In this document: positions 43,719-53,233 of the stretch, one piece after another | Layout: each line of letters opens with the position of its first letter | Numbering within the stretch: position 1 is the stretch's first letter | NCBI RefSeq assembly: GCF_001429285.1 | Contig: NZ_LMJJ01000010.1 | Location: forward strand, 53,086 to 117,085 | DNA: 64,000 nucleotides | Source: Ensifer sp. Root278 | GTDB lineage: Bacteria > Pseudomonadota > Alphaproteobacteria > Rhizobiales > Rhizobiaceae | Direction: 5' to 3' | The notes under the pieces: generated by a model | The model's database searches: none | What the model was told of the DNA's origin: nothing | Seen by the model: only the letters and a program-made list of their open reading frames with translations | Made by a program: the position numbers and the translations under genes

Positions 43719-45227
43719 TTGGAAGCTCGGGTCACCGCGCATGCGCGCTATACAATCGCGGACATCGACAAGAGGCTCTACGGGTCGTTCCTGGAACATC
43801 TGGGAAGGGCAGTTTACACAGGCATCTATGAGCCTGGCCACCCGACCGCGCTTCCCAACGGTATGCGCAAGGACGTGATCGATCTCGTCCGGGAACTCGA
43901 CACACCAGTTTGCCGCTATCCCGGCGGTAATTTTGTATCGGCCTACAATTGGGAAGACGGGATCGGGGCAAAGGAGAGCCGTCCGACGCGCCTCGACCTC
44001 GCATGGCGGACGTCCGAATCCAACCAGGTCGGTATCCATGAGTTTGCGGAATGGGCCGAGGCTGCTGGCACCGACATGATGCTGGCGGTTAACCTGGGCT
44101 CGCGCGGCTTGGACTCCGCGAGGAATTTCGTCGAGTATGTGAACCATCCCGGCGGCAGCCAGTGGTCGGACCTTCGCCGCCAGAACGGCCGTGCCGACCC
44201 CTGGAACGTCAAGCTTTGGTGCCTCGGAAACGAGATGGATGGCCCATGGCAGGTCGGCCACAAGAGCGCCGCCGAATATGGCCACCTCGCAAACGAGACC
44301 GCCAAGGCTATACGGGCTTTTGACGATAAGCTTGAACTCATCGTCTGCGGGTCATCCCATTCCGACATGGCGACCTACCCTCAATGGGAGGCGACGGTTC
44401 TCGACGCGACCTACGACCAGGTCGATTATATCTCGCTTCACATGTATTTCGAGAATTACGAGAACAAGACGTCTGAGTTCCTGGCATTACCGGAGAAACT
44501 GGATCGGTACATCGGTACGGTGAGCGGCGTCATTGATTTTGTGAAGGGCAGCAAGCGTTCCAAGCGGGACGTCAAGATATCCTTCGACGAGTGGAACGTC
44601 TGGTATCACGAGCGCAAAAATGACGCTAAGCGGATGCGTGAATGGGATTGGCCCCATGCTCCGGTCCTGCTGGAAGACATCTATAACTTCGAGGATGTCC
44701 TGCAGGTCGGGTGCATCATCAACACCTTCATTCGCCGCTCTGACGTTGTCCGCGTGGCCTGCATTGCGCAGTTGGTCAACGTCATCGCGCCTATCATGAC
44801 CGAGCCCGGTGGCAGTTCCTGGCGGCAGACAATCTATCATCCTTTCCATCTGGCATCTCGCTATGGCCGGGGCACCGCGCTTCACCTCGATGTGGATTGC
44901 GCCAGCTATGCCTCGAACGTCGCTGACGCGGTATCCTATCTTGACATCGCTGGCGTTCACGATGGTGACGCCGGAACGATCACCTTCTTCGCAGTCAATC
45001 GTCACGGGAGCGAACGGCTCAGCATCAAGCTTGCCATGGAGCGCTTCGGGAGCATCAAGACCGTCGAGCATATTCTGATCAAGCATGACGATCTCGAGGC
45101 GAGGAATACCAAGGACAATCCGCACAACGTCGCACCGCGCAAGTCGGACGACGCGGTCGTGGAGGGTAATGGCGTCAGTGTATCTGTGCCGCCGTATTCA
45201 TACTCCGTGATCAGGGTCCGGCTTTAA
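43719..45227 (+). CDS. abfA: GH51 alpha-L-arabinofuranosidase
   Basis: A 502-residue cytoplasmic glycoside hydrolase that releases L-arabinose from arabinosides. The family-typical N-terminus (LYGSFLEHLGRAVYTGIYEPGHP) and the catalytic residues are clear: acid/base E172 in CLGNEMDGPW and nucleophile E291 in ISFDEWNVWYH. I place the start at the TTG at 43719, preceded by GGGGGGAGAGG, since the residues further upstream would be hydrophobic and unlike the family. It is followed by a sugar ABC importer in the same direction, so imported arabino-oligosaccharides are probably cleaved inside the cell. Confidence 0.9.
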   Translation: MEARVTAHARYTIADIDKRLYGSFLEHLGRAVYTGIYEPGHPTALPNGMRKDVIDLVRELDTPVCRYPGGNFVSAYNWEDGIGAKESRPTRLDLAWRTSESNQVGIHEFAEWAEAAGTDMMLAVNLGSRGLDSARNFVEYVNHPGGSQWSDLRRQNGRADPWNVKLWCLGNEMDGPWQVGHKSAAEYGHLANETAKAIRAFDDKLELIVCGSSHSDMATYPQWEATVLDATYDQVDYISLHMYFENYENKTSEFLALPEKLDRYIGTVSGVIDFVKGSKRSKRDVKISFDEWNVWYHERKNDAKRMREWDWPHAPVLLEDIYNFEDVLQVGCIINTFIRRSDVVRVACIAQLVNVIAPIMTEPGGSSWRQTIYHPFHLASRYGRGTALHLDVDCASYASNVADAVSYLDIAGVHDGDAGTITFFAVNRHGSERLSIKLAMERFGSIKTVEHILIKHDDLEARNTKDNPHNVAPRKSDDAVVEGNGVSVSVPPYSYSVIRVRL

Positions 45228-45275
45228 GATCAATCGGTGGCGGCGCAACGCCGCCTGTCTAGGGAGGAAAGTGCC

Positions 45276-46550
45276 ATGCCGAATTGGTTCAAATTTACAA
45301 AGGCGCTGCTGTTGGCAGGTGGTCTGATGACGTCTGCCGCCCATGCCGAGGAGATCGTCACGTGGTGGGACTTCTTCGGCGGCGGCGATGGCGTACGCAT
45401 GAAGCAGATGGTCGCGGATTTCAACGAGGCGCACAAGGGCCAGATCAAGATCGATGCCACGACGCTGGAGTGGGGGACCCCGTTTTATTCGAAGGTCCAG
45501 ACCTCAGCGGCGGTCGGCGAAGCGCCGGACATCATGACCTACCATGCGAGCCGTATCCCGCTCGCAGTGAAACAGGGCATTCTCCAGGAAATCACGGCCG
45601 ACGACTGGAAGGCAATGGGTCTCGGCCAGTCTGATTATGCGCCGGCCACCTGGGATGCGGTAAGCATCGATGGCAAGCAATATGCCGTGCCCCTCGATAC
45701 GCACCCGATCGTTCTCTACTACAACAAGGACTTGCTCAAGAAGGCCGGCGTGCTCGGTGATGATGCCAAGCCGAAGGGAATGGATTCGCGTGAAAACTTC
45801 ACAGCGACCTTGAAGGCACTCAAGGCTGCAGGCGTCAAGTTCCCTCTGGGTTCAGTGACTGCGGACGGCAACTTCATGTTCCGTACCATCTATTCGCTCG
45901 TCGGCCAGCAGGACGGTGAGTTGATGACGAACGGCGAGTTCCTCTCCGGCGACAATGCCAAGAAGCTGGAGAATGCCCTGGCGGTTCTGCAGGAATGGAC
46001 CCGGGACGGACTACAGTCTACCTACACGGACTATCCCGCAACGGTGGCACTGTTCACATCGGGTGAAGCCGCAATGATGATCAACGGCGTCTGGGAAATT
46101 CCCACGATGACGGACCTCAAGAAGAACGGCAAGCTTTTCGAATGGGGTGCCGTCGAGCTTCCGGTGATCTTCAATCATCCGTCGACTTATGCGGACAGCC
46201 ACACTTTCGCAATCCCGGCCAACCAGGGCAAGGCATTGAGCCCGGAGAAGCGCGCAGCTGTGCTCGAGGTGATGAGCTGGATGTCCAAGCAATCGCTGTT
46301 CTGGGCCACCGCGGGTCATATCCCGGCATATGGACCGGTAACGGCTTCTCCTGAATATCAGGCAATGGAACCGAACCACACGTATTCGTCCCTGACCAAG
46401 CACATGATCTTTGACCCCAAGACGCCGCTGGCCGGCATTGCCGGCCCGATCTTCGACGTCATGTCGAACTACTTCGTGCCGACGCTCAATGGCGAAATGG
46501 AGCCTACAAAGGCAGTGGAAGAAATCAAGGCAGGCCTTGACGATCTCTGA
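45276..46550 (+). CDS. Sugar ABC transporter, periplasmic binding protein
   Basis: A 424-residue family 1 (CUT1-type) solute-binding protein. A signal peptide ends at AAHA (about residue 24). The mature protein begins EEIVTWWDFFGGGDG and has the lobes typical of oligosaccharide binders (TTLEWGTPFYSKVQTSAAVGEAPDIMTYHA, QYAVPLDTHPIVLYYNKDLL). The ATG at 45276 has AGGGAGGAAAG upstream. It is followed by an intercistronic hairpin and two permease genes. The context suggests arabino-oligosaccharides as substrate. Confidence 0.88.
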   Translation: MPNWFKFTKALLLAGGLMTSAAHAEEIVTWWDFFGGGDGVRMKQMVADFNEAHKGQIKIDATTLEWGTPFYSKVQTSAAVGEAPDIMTYHASRIPLAVKQGILQEITADDWKAMGLGQSDYAPATWDAVSIDGKQYAVPLDTHPIVLYYNKDLLKKAGVLGDDAKPKGMDSRENFTATLKALKAAGVKFPLGSVTADGNFMFRTIYSLVGQQDGELMTNGEFLSGDNAKKLENALAVLQEWTRDGLQSTYTDYPATVALFTSGEAAMMINGVWEIPTMTDLKKNGKLFEWGAVELPVIFNHPSTYADSHTFAIPANQGKALSPEKRAAVLEVMSWMSKQSLFWATAGHIPAYGPVTASPEYQAMEPNHTYSSLTKHMIFDPKTPLAGIAGPIFDVMSNYFVPTLNGEMEPTKAVEEIKAGLDDL

Positions 46551-46561
46551 CGATTGCTGAG

Positions 46562-46588
46562 GCCCGGGCGGGCAGCGTCCGCCCGGGC
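46562..46588 (+). other. Intercistronic hairpin after the binding-protein gene
   Basis: GCCCGGGCGG (46562-46571) pairs perfectly with CCGCCCGGGC (46579-46588), with no T-tract. Such hairpins commonly protect the binding-protein mRNA and raise its level above the permease genes. Confidence 0.6.
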
Positions 46589-46637
46589 ATATTGAGTGCT
46601 GCCAGTCTTTGATGGCGACGGGAGGAACGGGAGGACA

Positions 46638-47522
46638 ATGCTCAGGAACCGACGCAACGAAGCCTTTTTCGCATTGGTGCTCGTCGCGCCTTTTGTCGCC
46701 ATCTATGGACTTGTGTTCGTCTACCCGACAATCAAGCTCTTCATGATAAGCTTCACGGACGCGCCGCTGATTGGTGACGGCAACTACGTGGGTCTTGAAA
46801 ATTACCTGCGCCTGCCCTCCGATCGACGATTTGGTACCGCATTGTGGAATACAGCCTATTTCGTGCTCCTCACCGTCATCCCGGGAACCCTTGCGGCCTT
46901 TGCCATCGCCCTCGGAGTCAACAGGCTCGCCGGCCGGCTCCAGGCGGCGATACTGGCGCTGTTCTTTCTGCCTTATATCCTGCCTGTCTCGGTGGTTTAT
47001 CTGTTGTGGGACTGGACGCTGAACTTCCAGTTCGGCATCGCCATGTATCTCTTCGACATGATCGGCCTCGCCCGGATTCCGGTGTTCAAATCAACGGCAT
47101 GGTTCATGCCGGCTGTGGGCGTTATCACGATATGGTGGACCGCCGGCTTTTCAATTCTGTTGTTTCTCGCCGGATTGCGGGCGATCCCCATGGAAATCTA
47201 CGAGGCAGCTGCCCTGGACAACGCCGGTCGCTGGTCGACATTTCGCCGGATCACCTGGCCGCTGATGTGGCCGATCACGGCGCTCGTCCTGACCATCCAG
47301 CTTATTTCGCAGCTCAAGATTTTCGACCAGGTCTATCTTTTCTCGACGGGCGGCCGGCCCAACGACAATGTGGTCATGGTGTATTACGTGTTCCAGCGGG
47401 CATTTCAGTCCGACCAGGGGGGAAGGGCGGCAGCCGTCGCGGTTGTCCTGTTCGTGATCGTCATTGTGGTATCGGTTCTTAATTTCCAGCTGACGCGACT
47501 TTCAGGAGGGCGAGGCCGATGA
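46638..47522 (+). CDS. Sugar ABC transporter permease (MalF type)
   Basis: A 294-residue inner-membrane protein with about six helices and the EAA loop near the C-terminal third (EIYEAAALDNAGRWSTFRRITWPLM) that contacts the ATPase. The ATG at 46638 directly follows GGGAGGACA. Its stop codon overlaps the start of the next gene (ATGA). Confidence 0.9.
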   Translation: MLRNRRNEAFFALVLVAPFVAIYGLVFVYPTIKLFMISFTDAPLIGDGNYVGLENYLRLPSDRRFGTALWNTAYFVLLTVIPGTLAAFAIALGVNRLAGRLQAAILALFFLPYILPVSVVYLLWDWTLNFQFGIAMYLFDMIGLARIPVFKSTAWFMPAVGVITIWWTAGFSILLFLAGLRAIPMEIYEAAALDNAGRWSTFRRITWPLMWPITALVLTIQLISQLKIFDQVYLFSTGGRPNDNVVMVYYVFQRAFQSDQGGRAAAVAVVLFVIVIVVSVLNFQLTRLSGGRGR

Positions 47523-48361
47523 CCGAGACAACAGCACGTCGCCTCAATATCATTGCCCTCATCACTACGGTCCTGACCATTCTGTGCGCTCTGATCTGGG
47601 CGTTTCCACTCTACTGGGCTGTGGTTTCTTCACTGAAGCCGGAGGACGAGGTCGTCAGGCCCTATATCGAACTCTGGCCGGAAACCTTTACCGTCTCGCA
47701 CTACGTCTTCGCATTGACCCAGACAGAAATCGGCAGGTGGTACGTCAACTCCATCGTCACCGCCGCAGCGGTCACCGTGTTGACTGTCAGCTCGTCGCTT
47801 TTTTGCGGCTACGCCATCTCGCAGCTGAACTTTCCATTTCGCAACGTGCTGTGGTGGCTCATCCTTGCGAGTTTCATGGTGCCGATGCAGGCCCTGATCG
47901 TCAACCATTTCGAACTTGTCGCCGATCTGGGGCTGATCAACACCTGGAGCGGGATCGTGTTGCCGCAGCTCATCCATCCGGTGATCATCATCGTCTACAA
48001 GCAGTTCTTCGATGGCGTACCGAAGGATTTCCGAGAGGCAGCGGTCATGGACAGCGCGTCCGAATGGCGGATTTTGACCCGCGTATATATTCCGATGAAC
48101 TGGGGGGTTACCACGGCACTGTCGATCGTGTGCTTTATCTGGTCTTGGAATTCGTTCCTGTGGCCGTTCCTCGCGGTAACCAAGACCAATATGATGACGA
48201 TCACTGTTGGCATAACTCAGGTGAACGACGCATTCGGCGTCTATTACGCCAGGCAGCTGACGGCGGCGGTGCTTGCCGGCCTGCCGGTGGCGCTGGCTTA
48301 TCTGATCTTCCAGCGCCGGGTGACTGAAGCAATTACGCTATCGGCGGGTATAAAGGGCTAG
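47519..48361 (+). CDS. Sugar ABC transporter permease (MalG type)
   Basis: A 280-residue partner permease with six helices and the EAA loop DFREAAVMDSASEWRILTRVYIPM. Translation is coupled to the first permease. It ends the operon; a hairpin at 48392-48415 follows. Confidence 0.9.
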   Translation: MTETTARRLNIIALITTVLTILCALIWAFPLYWAVVSSLKPEDEVVRPYIELWPETFTVSHYVFALTQTEIGRWYVNSIVTAAAVTVLTVSSSLFCGYAISQLNFPFRNVLWWLILASFMVPMQALIVNHFELVADLGLINTWSGIVLPQLIHPVIIIVYKQFFDGVPKDFREAAVMDSASEWRILTRVYIPMNWGVTTALSIVCFIWSWNSFLWPFLAVTKTNMMTITVGITQVNDAFGVYYARQLTAAVLAGLPVALAYLIFQRRVTEAITLSAGIKG

Positions 48362-48391
48362 TTGTCTGTTCTCCCGCTGGCCCTTGCACGG

Positions 48392-48415
48392 ACCTCCGAT
48401 CTGACGATCGGAGGT
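48392..48415. terminator. Bidirectional hairpin between convergent genes
   Basis: ACCTCCGATC (48392-48401) pairs perfectly with GATCGGAGGT (48406-48415) in the gap between the permease operon and the oppositely oriented ATPase gene. Confidence 0.6.
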
Positions 48416-48438
48416 TCGCTGCCATTTGGGAGATTGAT

Positions 48439-49524
48439 TTAGAATGCTTGATAGGACTTGCCATCCGCATCGAAGAGATGGATGGCCGAAGGGTCGATTC
48501 CCACGCGCACACGATCACCGGGACGCACCTCCGACCGTCCCGTATCCTGGGCGATCAACTGTGAGCCGTCCTTCAGCGTGCAATAGGCCAGCGTTCGCTC
48601 GCCAAGCTGCTCTACCACCCCAACCTGCGCCTCGGTCGAGGGGCGAGACGGATCACTATCGCCTGTCATGATACGGACCGACTCGGGTCGTATCCCAAGA
48701 TCGAATTTCCCGGGAGCGGGCACCGGAGCTTCAATCTCGAACTCGAAACCGTTTCCGAAGCGTACGGGCGTCCGGCCGGGCCGAATGACATCGACCGATA
48801 GAAAGTTCATGCCAGGGCTGCCGATAAAGCTCGCGACGAAGCGCGATGCCGGCTTCAAATAGACCTCCATCGGTGTTCCGATCTGCTCGATCTTGCATTG
48901 ATTAAGCACGACAATTCGATCCGCGAGTGTCATAGCCTCAGTCTGGTCGTGGGTGACGTAGATCATCGTGGCCTTCATCCGGTGATGAAGCTGGGCAAGT
49001 TCCACGCGCGTGCGCACACGCAGCGCCGCATCGAGGTTTGACAGGGGCTCGTCAAAGAGGAACGCCTTTGGTTCCTTGACGATTGCGCGGCCGATCGCGA
49101 CGCGCTGCCGTTGCCCGCCCGAGAGCTGGGCAGGTTTCCGGGAGAGAAGATGCTCCATTTCCAGCATGCGGGCCGCGGTTAGGACCCGCGCTTCTATTTC
49201 CACCTTGGGGAGGCCAATATTCTCAAGCCCGAACGCCATGTTGTCTCGCACGGACATGTGCGGGTAGAGCGCGTAGTTCTGAAATACCATCGCCACGTTG
49301 CGCTGACCGGGCGGGAGAGCCTCGCTCCGGACACCGTCAATCGTCAGAGAGCCGGAGTCGATGGTTTCCAGGCCTGCAATCATCCGCAGAAGCGTCGACT
49401 TGCCCGAGCCGGAAGGCCCGAGAAACACCATTAACTCGCCGGCGTTCACCGTCAGCGAAATATCGCTGATCACTGACACCGAGCCGAAGCTCTTCGAAAC
49501 ATGATCAAGCCGAATTTCAGCCAT
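48439..49524 (-). CDS. Sugar ABC transporter ATPase (UgpC/MsmK type)
   Basis: A 361-residue ATPase with Walker [11 protein letters not shown]-loop [11 protein letters not shown], signature LSGGQRQR, Walker [12 protein letters not shown], switch histidine in VTHDQTEA and a C-terminal TOBE domain (from about residue 240). It is encoded convergent to the permeases rather than in their operon. As the only ATPase in this locus it is the likely partner, though such ATPases can serve several importers. It is closely similar to the one at 55094-56161. Confidence 0.92.
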   Translation of the reverse strand: MAEIRLDHVSKSFGSVSVISDISLTVNAGELMVFLGPSGSGKSTLLRMIAGLETIDSGSLTIDGVRSEALPPGQRNVAMVFQNYALYPHMSVRDNMAFGLENIGLPKVEIEARVLTAARMLEMEHLLSRKPAQLSGGQRQRVAIGRAIVKEPKAFLFDEPLSNLDAALRVRTRVELAQLHHRMKATMIYVTHDQTEAMTLADRIVVLNQCKIEQIGTPMEVYLKPASRFVASFIGSPGMNFLSVDVIRPGRTPVRFGNGFEFEIEAPVPAPGKFDLGIRPESVRIMTGDSDPSRPSTEAQVGVVEQLGERTLAYCTLKDGSQLIAQDTGRSEVRPGDRVRVGIDPSAIHLFDADGKSYQAF

Positions 49525-49794
49525 TCTTTCCTCCCATGCTTCTCATCATTCTTTCCGGTATGTATCGGAAGTCAAGATATCGTCTCACCAAACGGCCCGC
49601 GGCGAGCACATGAACGTGGACGCCGGCGTAAGCGAGAATTACGCTCGGCCAATGTCTCCTTCTGGCGCGCAAAGCGGACCCTTGCCTGGATCGCATAATG
49701 TTTCGACTGGCCCTGACCAGCTTCGAACGCGCGTCTTTTGTTGCCTGTGAGCGAGCAGTTTCGCAGTGCGCCCTGCGTTTAAGACATGCGAACT

Positions 49795-49819
49795 GGAACG
49801 ATTCCATCGCTAGATGCTT
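49795..49819 (+). promoter_or_regulatory. Near-consensus EcfG-type promoter
   Basis: GGAAC (49795-49799), 17 bases, then CTT (49817-49819), 35 bases before the DUF892 gene. One mismatch in the -10 element. The other copy of this gene has a perfect site. Confidence 0.4.
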
Positions 49820-49853
49820 TCTCCCCTGCATTTCATTGCGAAGGAGAAAGTTT

Positions 49854-50348
49854 ATGAAATCGCTGGCTGATATTTTCGAACACACGCTGCAGGACCTCTA
49901 CTTCGCCGAGAACGCTATCACGAAGGCGCTTCCAAAGGTCGCTAAGGCAGCGAATAGCGCCGAACTGAAGAAGGCGGCCGAGGAACACCTTTTGGAGACG
50001 AGAGACCAGATCAAGAAGCTGGAGCAGGTCTTCAAGTCGATCGGCAAAACGGCATCTGGCGAAAAATGCGACGCTATCGAGGGTCTGATCAAGGAGGCCG
50101 ACGGTTTGATGAAAGAGGCTAAAGGGACCGCGTTGGACGTGGGTCTTCTGGCCGCTTGCCAAGCTGTCGAGCACTACGAGATCGCCCGCTATGGCTCGCT
50201 TCGGGAATGGGCCAAGGACCTCGGCCATGATGAGGCGCACAAGCTTCTGAGTGAGATCCTCGACCAAGAGAAGGCGACGAACAACAAGCTCACCAACTTG
50301 GCTGTAACGTCGATTAACAAAACCTCGGCGCGTTCAAGGGCGGCGTGA
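49854..50348 (+). CDS. DUF892 ferritin-like stress protein, second copy
   Basis: The ATG at 49854 follows AAGGAGAAAG. The 164-residue helical protein parallels the one at 8130-8621 (DLYFAENAITKALPKVAKAAN, AVEHYEIARYGSLREWAKDLG, EILDQEKATNNKLTNLA) and keeps the spaced Glu/His residues of the ferritin-like bundle. The last residues are basic (KTSARSRAA). The two copies are clearly diverged, so the duplication is not recent. Confidence 0.9.
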   Translation: MKSLADIFEHTLQDLYFAENAITKALPKVAKAANSAELKKAAEEHLLETRDQIKKLEQVFKSIGKTASGEKCDAIEGLIKEADGLMKEAKGTALDVGLLAACQAVEHYEIARYGSLREWAKDLGHDEAHKLLSEILDQEKATNNKLTNLAVTSINKTSARSRAA

Positions 50349-50813
50349 CGAAACAAAGGGGCCCTGACCGTACTATCCGCTTCATATTTGCGGCTTGGTA
50401 GCAGCGACCTTTCCCAGCCGGAGAGCCGGCTGGATTTGGCAGGCGGTGATGGTTGTCAATTCCGCGTTCGAGAAGGTCGGCGTTTGCCGAACCCCGGACC
50501 AGCAGCGGAAACAACCCAACCGTCATCACTGGTAGACGCGACACTCAGAACTTTGATGCGTGGGCCGTCGTCGGCGGCGGTGTTCAGGTTGTCGGCAATC
50601 GTGTGCCGCGGACCACGTTGCCAGATCCTTACGACGAGGTGATAGTGCTCCTTGTCGAGTTCTGAGGCTCGATAAGCGCCGGCACTCAACGCGCGATGAT
50701 ACGCGACATCTTCACCGGCTGGAACCATTCCAGCGGTAGGCGATAGGTCATCTTGAAATTCCCTTTCAGTGGACCAGGTTGTGGGGGTAATTTGAAAGCA
50801 ACGGGAGGCAGCA

Positions 50814-51002
50814 GTGGATGACTCCGGCAGCTTTGAAATTCAGTGCCAGAAGTGCGGGACGCGAGAGCGGCTTACGTTCTCCGAGATGGAGACGAGAGAA
50901 TTGATCCAGTGCAGGCGCTGCGGCGAAATCCGCGGCATGGGAAAAGAGAACCTGCTGGAGTCGTGTCGCGAAGCAGCGAAAACGATGCGACAAAGGCTGT
51001 GA
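50814..51002 (+). CDS. Small zinc-ribbon protein (62 aa)
   Basis: The start is the GTG at 50814 behind CGGGAGGC. Two CxxC pairs (CQKCG and CRRCGE) 22 residues apart form a zinc ribbon, followed by a short helical tail. No further family assignment. The gap 50349-50813 upstream contains no gene I can support. Confidence 0.6.
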   Translation: MDDSGSFEIQCQKCGTRERLTFSEMETRELIQCRRCGEIRGMGKENLLESCREAAKTMRQRL

Positions 51003-51121
51003 TCCCCTACGTTGTCAGAGGCGCTTTGTCGGCGCATATTTTGCTCATCGCCGGACAGTGCTGCGGGCTCCGGCGGCTGAGAGATCATAAGCGCTTCGCC
51101 CCAATTGGAGGAGGTTGCGCC

Positions 51122-51456
51122 ATGTTTGATCAACGGCAATCCGGATACATCCTTCCTGAAGGCTTTACTGTGATTTCAGAGGTCTTCGAGAGGGTCATGG
51201 ATGGCAAAGCGGTGAAGGCGAGTGGCTGGCTCGGGAGGCGCTCTATCTATTCATGAGCGGCATACGAGACCCATGGGAGCTCGAACTTCGACTGAAGGAA
51301 GCTTGCTGCCCCATCGACGTTTCACCGCCCTCAAGCGGCGGTGGCACCAAAATCGTGGATCTGATGCCGGATCTGTCGGCATGGGCGCGCTGCTTGACGG
51401 CCTCACCGAACGCGGCAACTGCTCTCACTCGAATACGCCGTCGAACATATGGATGA
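51122..51456 (+). pseudogene. Frameshifted relative of the small protein at 21165-21371
   Basis: After a GGAGGAGG ribosome site the frame starts MFDQRQSGYILPEGFTVI and follows the family pattern (VFERVMDGKAVKA), but stops at 51256. About 51229-51240 the frame must shift to continue as LAREALYLFMSGIRDPWELELRLKEA, which matches the end of the same family (ASRLIQLYQDVCDPASLRAKM in the intact copy). It is broken by one or two bases, followed by an unrelated tail. Confidence 0.55.
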
Positions 51457-51544
51457 GTTCGTGGCGACACCGGATGTCAGAGGATGGCTGGTCCGACTGA
51501 TGCGGGACCTCCACCTTGGCCGGAGCCGCCGTCGACGCCGAACG

Positions 51545-51606
51545 TATGGCTATGATTGGAATGGCGCTCGCAGGCGCAGCTTGAGGATCGTGCGATATGG
51601 ATTCGA
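51545..51606 (+). pseudogene. Remnant of a small protein beginning GYDWNG
   Basis: A short stretch reads YGYDWNGARRRSLRIVRYG and then becomes meaningless. A similar piece occurs at 52096-52190 (MGYDWNGG, then in another frame ARGRRIKIARYGTAVALAALLTG). The two share a GYDWNG start, a basic stretch and RYG before a hydrophobic segment, so both look like remains of the same small membrane protein family. Confidence 0.4.
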
Positions 51607-51649
51607 AGTCCCGACGCCGAACTCCTGTAGGCACATCCCGATCAGATGC

Positions 51650-51853
51650 TCAGTGTCTTGCATCTGACCGCCAGTAACGAGCAAGCTCGGGATCGAGCGT
51701 CAGATGCTCCTGCCATGCGGCTTCTGGAACCTGTCCCGACCGATAAGCCTCGATCAGCAGCCGCTGATCGTCGCTCAGCCGCGGCTCATCGAAATGATGC
51801 AAATGGAACAGCCCGAGCACCGCTTCGCCGATATCTCGCGTATGAATAGACAT
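51650..51853 (-). CDS. Small hypothetical protein (67 aa)
   Basis: The ATG at 51853 follows GCGAGGTTTT. The soluble, acidic protein (IGEAVLGLFHLHHFDEPRLSDDQRLLIEAY, ending DPELARYWRSDARH) is compact and helical. I know of no named family. It is flanked on both sides by gene remnants. Confidence 0.5.
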   Translation of the reverse strand: MSIHTRDIGEAVLGLFHLHHFDEPRLSDDQRLLIEAYRSGQVPEAAWQEHLTLDPELARYWRSDARH

Positions 51854-52095
51854 TGGAAAACCTCGCCTCGTGGTCAAGGATATAACGTGTGACCGCCGAT
51901 GATGTTCAAATCTTTTGATGTCTAAGCAAACCTGCCGTGCGGTTATGACGCTGATCGGTTTCACCTGATCATGGGTGGGGATGGCAGGCAACGACGCCTA
52001 GGCGACGGGAAGAGTGTCCCGAGCCATGTGCAGTACCTCCTTGTTAGAAAAACAGGCCACCAGTCCCGCACGGCATGACGCCGGCTGGGAGCATG

Positions 52096-52190
52096 ATGGG
52101 CTACGACTGGAATGGTGGCACGCGGGCGCCGCATTAAAATCGCGCGATATGGAACGGCCGTCGCATTGGCGGCTTTGCTAACTGGGGACC
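52096..52190 (+). pseudogene. Second GYDWNG small-protein remnant
   Basis: The frame opens MGYDWNGG and hits a stop. One base over it continues RGRRIKIARYGTAVALAALLTG, a basic stretch followed by a membrane-like helix. A one-base frameshift is the simplest explanation. See the similar piece at 51545. Confidence 0.4.
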
Positions 52191-52193
52191 TCC

Positions 52194-52277
52194 ATGATCC
52201 TCGACGGCGAGGCCGTCGTGCTCGACGATAAGGGCCGCTGCGACTTCGGCTTCCCCTACCGCCGAAGCGCGAGGTGA
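52194..52277 (+). pseudogene. ATP-dependent DNA ligase (LigD type) fragment
   Basis: ILDGEAVVLDDKGRCDFG matches the conserved segment of the adenylation domain just after the catalytic-lysine region in LigD-like ligases. Only about 20 codons are recognisable, directly after the GYDWNG remnant. It points to past recombination at this boundary with the tetronate locus. Confidence 0.45.
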
Positions 52278-52335
52278 CCGGCAGCGACGCCGTTCCAGGG
52301 CCGATCTTTGATGCGATGCAGCAACGAACCTGTCT

Positions 52336-52345
52336 TGACTAGTCA
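52336..52345. promoter_or_regulatory. Palindrome upstream of the GntR-type regulator
   Basis: TGACTAGTCA is a perfect 10-base palindrome 73 bases ahead of the regulator gene. GntR-family proteins often bind short palindromes of this kind, so it is a candidate autoregulatory site. Confidence 0.3.
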
Positions 52346-52417
52346 TACTTTTCGCGGCTCCATGGAGAAACTGATCTGCTGGTCCAACCAGTGGGTCAGT
52401 TGGAGGCGGTGACGGCG

Positions 52418-53194
52418 ATGGACGGCAGCCCGATACTCACGCAAATGCCAAGGGTCGGGCAGAGTCTCGACCGGCGCACGGCCCGTGACCTCATCGCCGA
52501 CAAGCTGATGGTCCTGATCGCCACCAACATGCTGCGCCCCGGCGACGTCTTGCCGGGGGAAAGGGAGCTCGCCAACGTGCTTCATGTCAGCCGTGAGACG
52601 GTGCGCGGTGCCATCCAGACGCTGGCTGCGCGCGGTATCGTCGAGGTGTCTCAGGGCAGTCGCACGCGGGTCTGCAATGTCGATCTCAGCCATCTCACCG
52701 TTACCATCGCTTCCCCCAACGCCATCGACAGCTACGATCTTGACGATGTTCATGCGGCCCGGCTGCATATCGAGCTGAAGGTCGTCGGCGATGCGGCTGA
52801 CATGATTGACGAAGAGACGCTGGGCAAGCTCAAAAGCCTGCTCGAAGCGCAGAAGCTGTGTGGCGATGACGCCATGCGCTTTCTGATCTGCGACCGCGAA
52901 TTCCACATGGCGATCTATCGGGCTTGCGGAAACCCGCTGCTCGCCGATTTCGTCACCGATCTCTACACCTACATGATGGACTATCGGCGCAGCGCCATGT
53001 CACGGCCAGGCGCGATCGATGCCAGCTATGACGACCACACCGAGATCGTGGAGGCACTGGAGCGGCGCGACCGGGACGCGGTGATCGCTGCATTTGGCCG
53101 GCATCTGACCCGGATCTACGACACGACGAAGGAATTGCTTGCGGGGAGCGGGCAGAAAAACCGGGAAAAGAGCAAGAGCAAGATGGCAGGCTGA
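52418..53194 (+). CDS. GntR/FadR-type transcriptional regulator
   Basis: A 258-residue regulator with an N-terminal winged helix (ADKLMVLIATNMLRPGDVLPGERELANVLHVSRETVRGAIQTL split across residues 30-80) and a C-terminal FCD effector domain whose metal or ligand residues are visible (DREFHMAIYRACGN, DDHTEIVEALERRD). The ATG at 52418 has GGAGG 11 bases upstream. As first gene before denD it probably responds to a tetronate or its oxo derivative. Confidence 0.88.
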   Translation: MDGSPILTQMPRVGQSLDRRTARDLIADKLMVLIATNMLRPGDVLPGERELANVLHVSRETVRGAIQTLAARGIVEVSQGSRTRVCNVDLSHLTVTIASPNAIDSYDLDDVHAARLHIELKVVGDAADMIDEETLGKLKSLLEAQKLCGDDAMRFLICDREFHMAIYRACGNPLLADFVTDLYTYMMDYRRSAMSRPGAIDASYDDHTEIVEALERRDRDAVIAAFGRHLTRIYDTTKELLAGSGQKNREKSKSKMAG

Positions 53195-53233
53195 TCCGGC
53201 TGAGCCGGCGGCAGACGGGGAGGTTCGTCGAAA

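Noticed and set aside
50349..50813. Several overlapping frames between DUF892 and the zinc-ribbon gene
   Set aside because: None has a ribosome site, motifs or a stress promoter.
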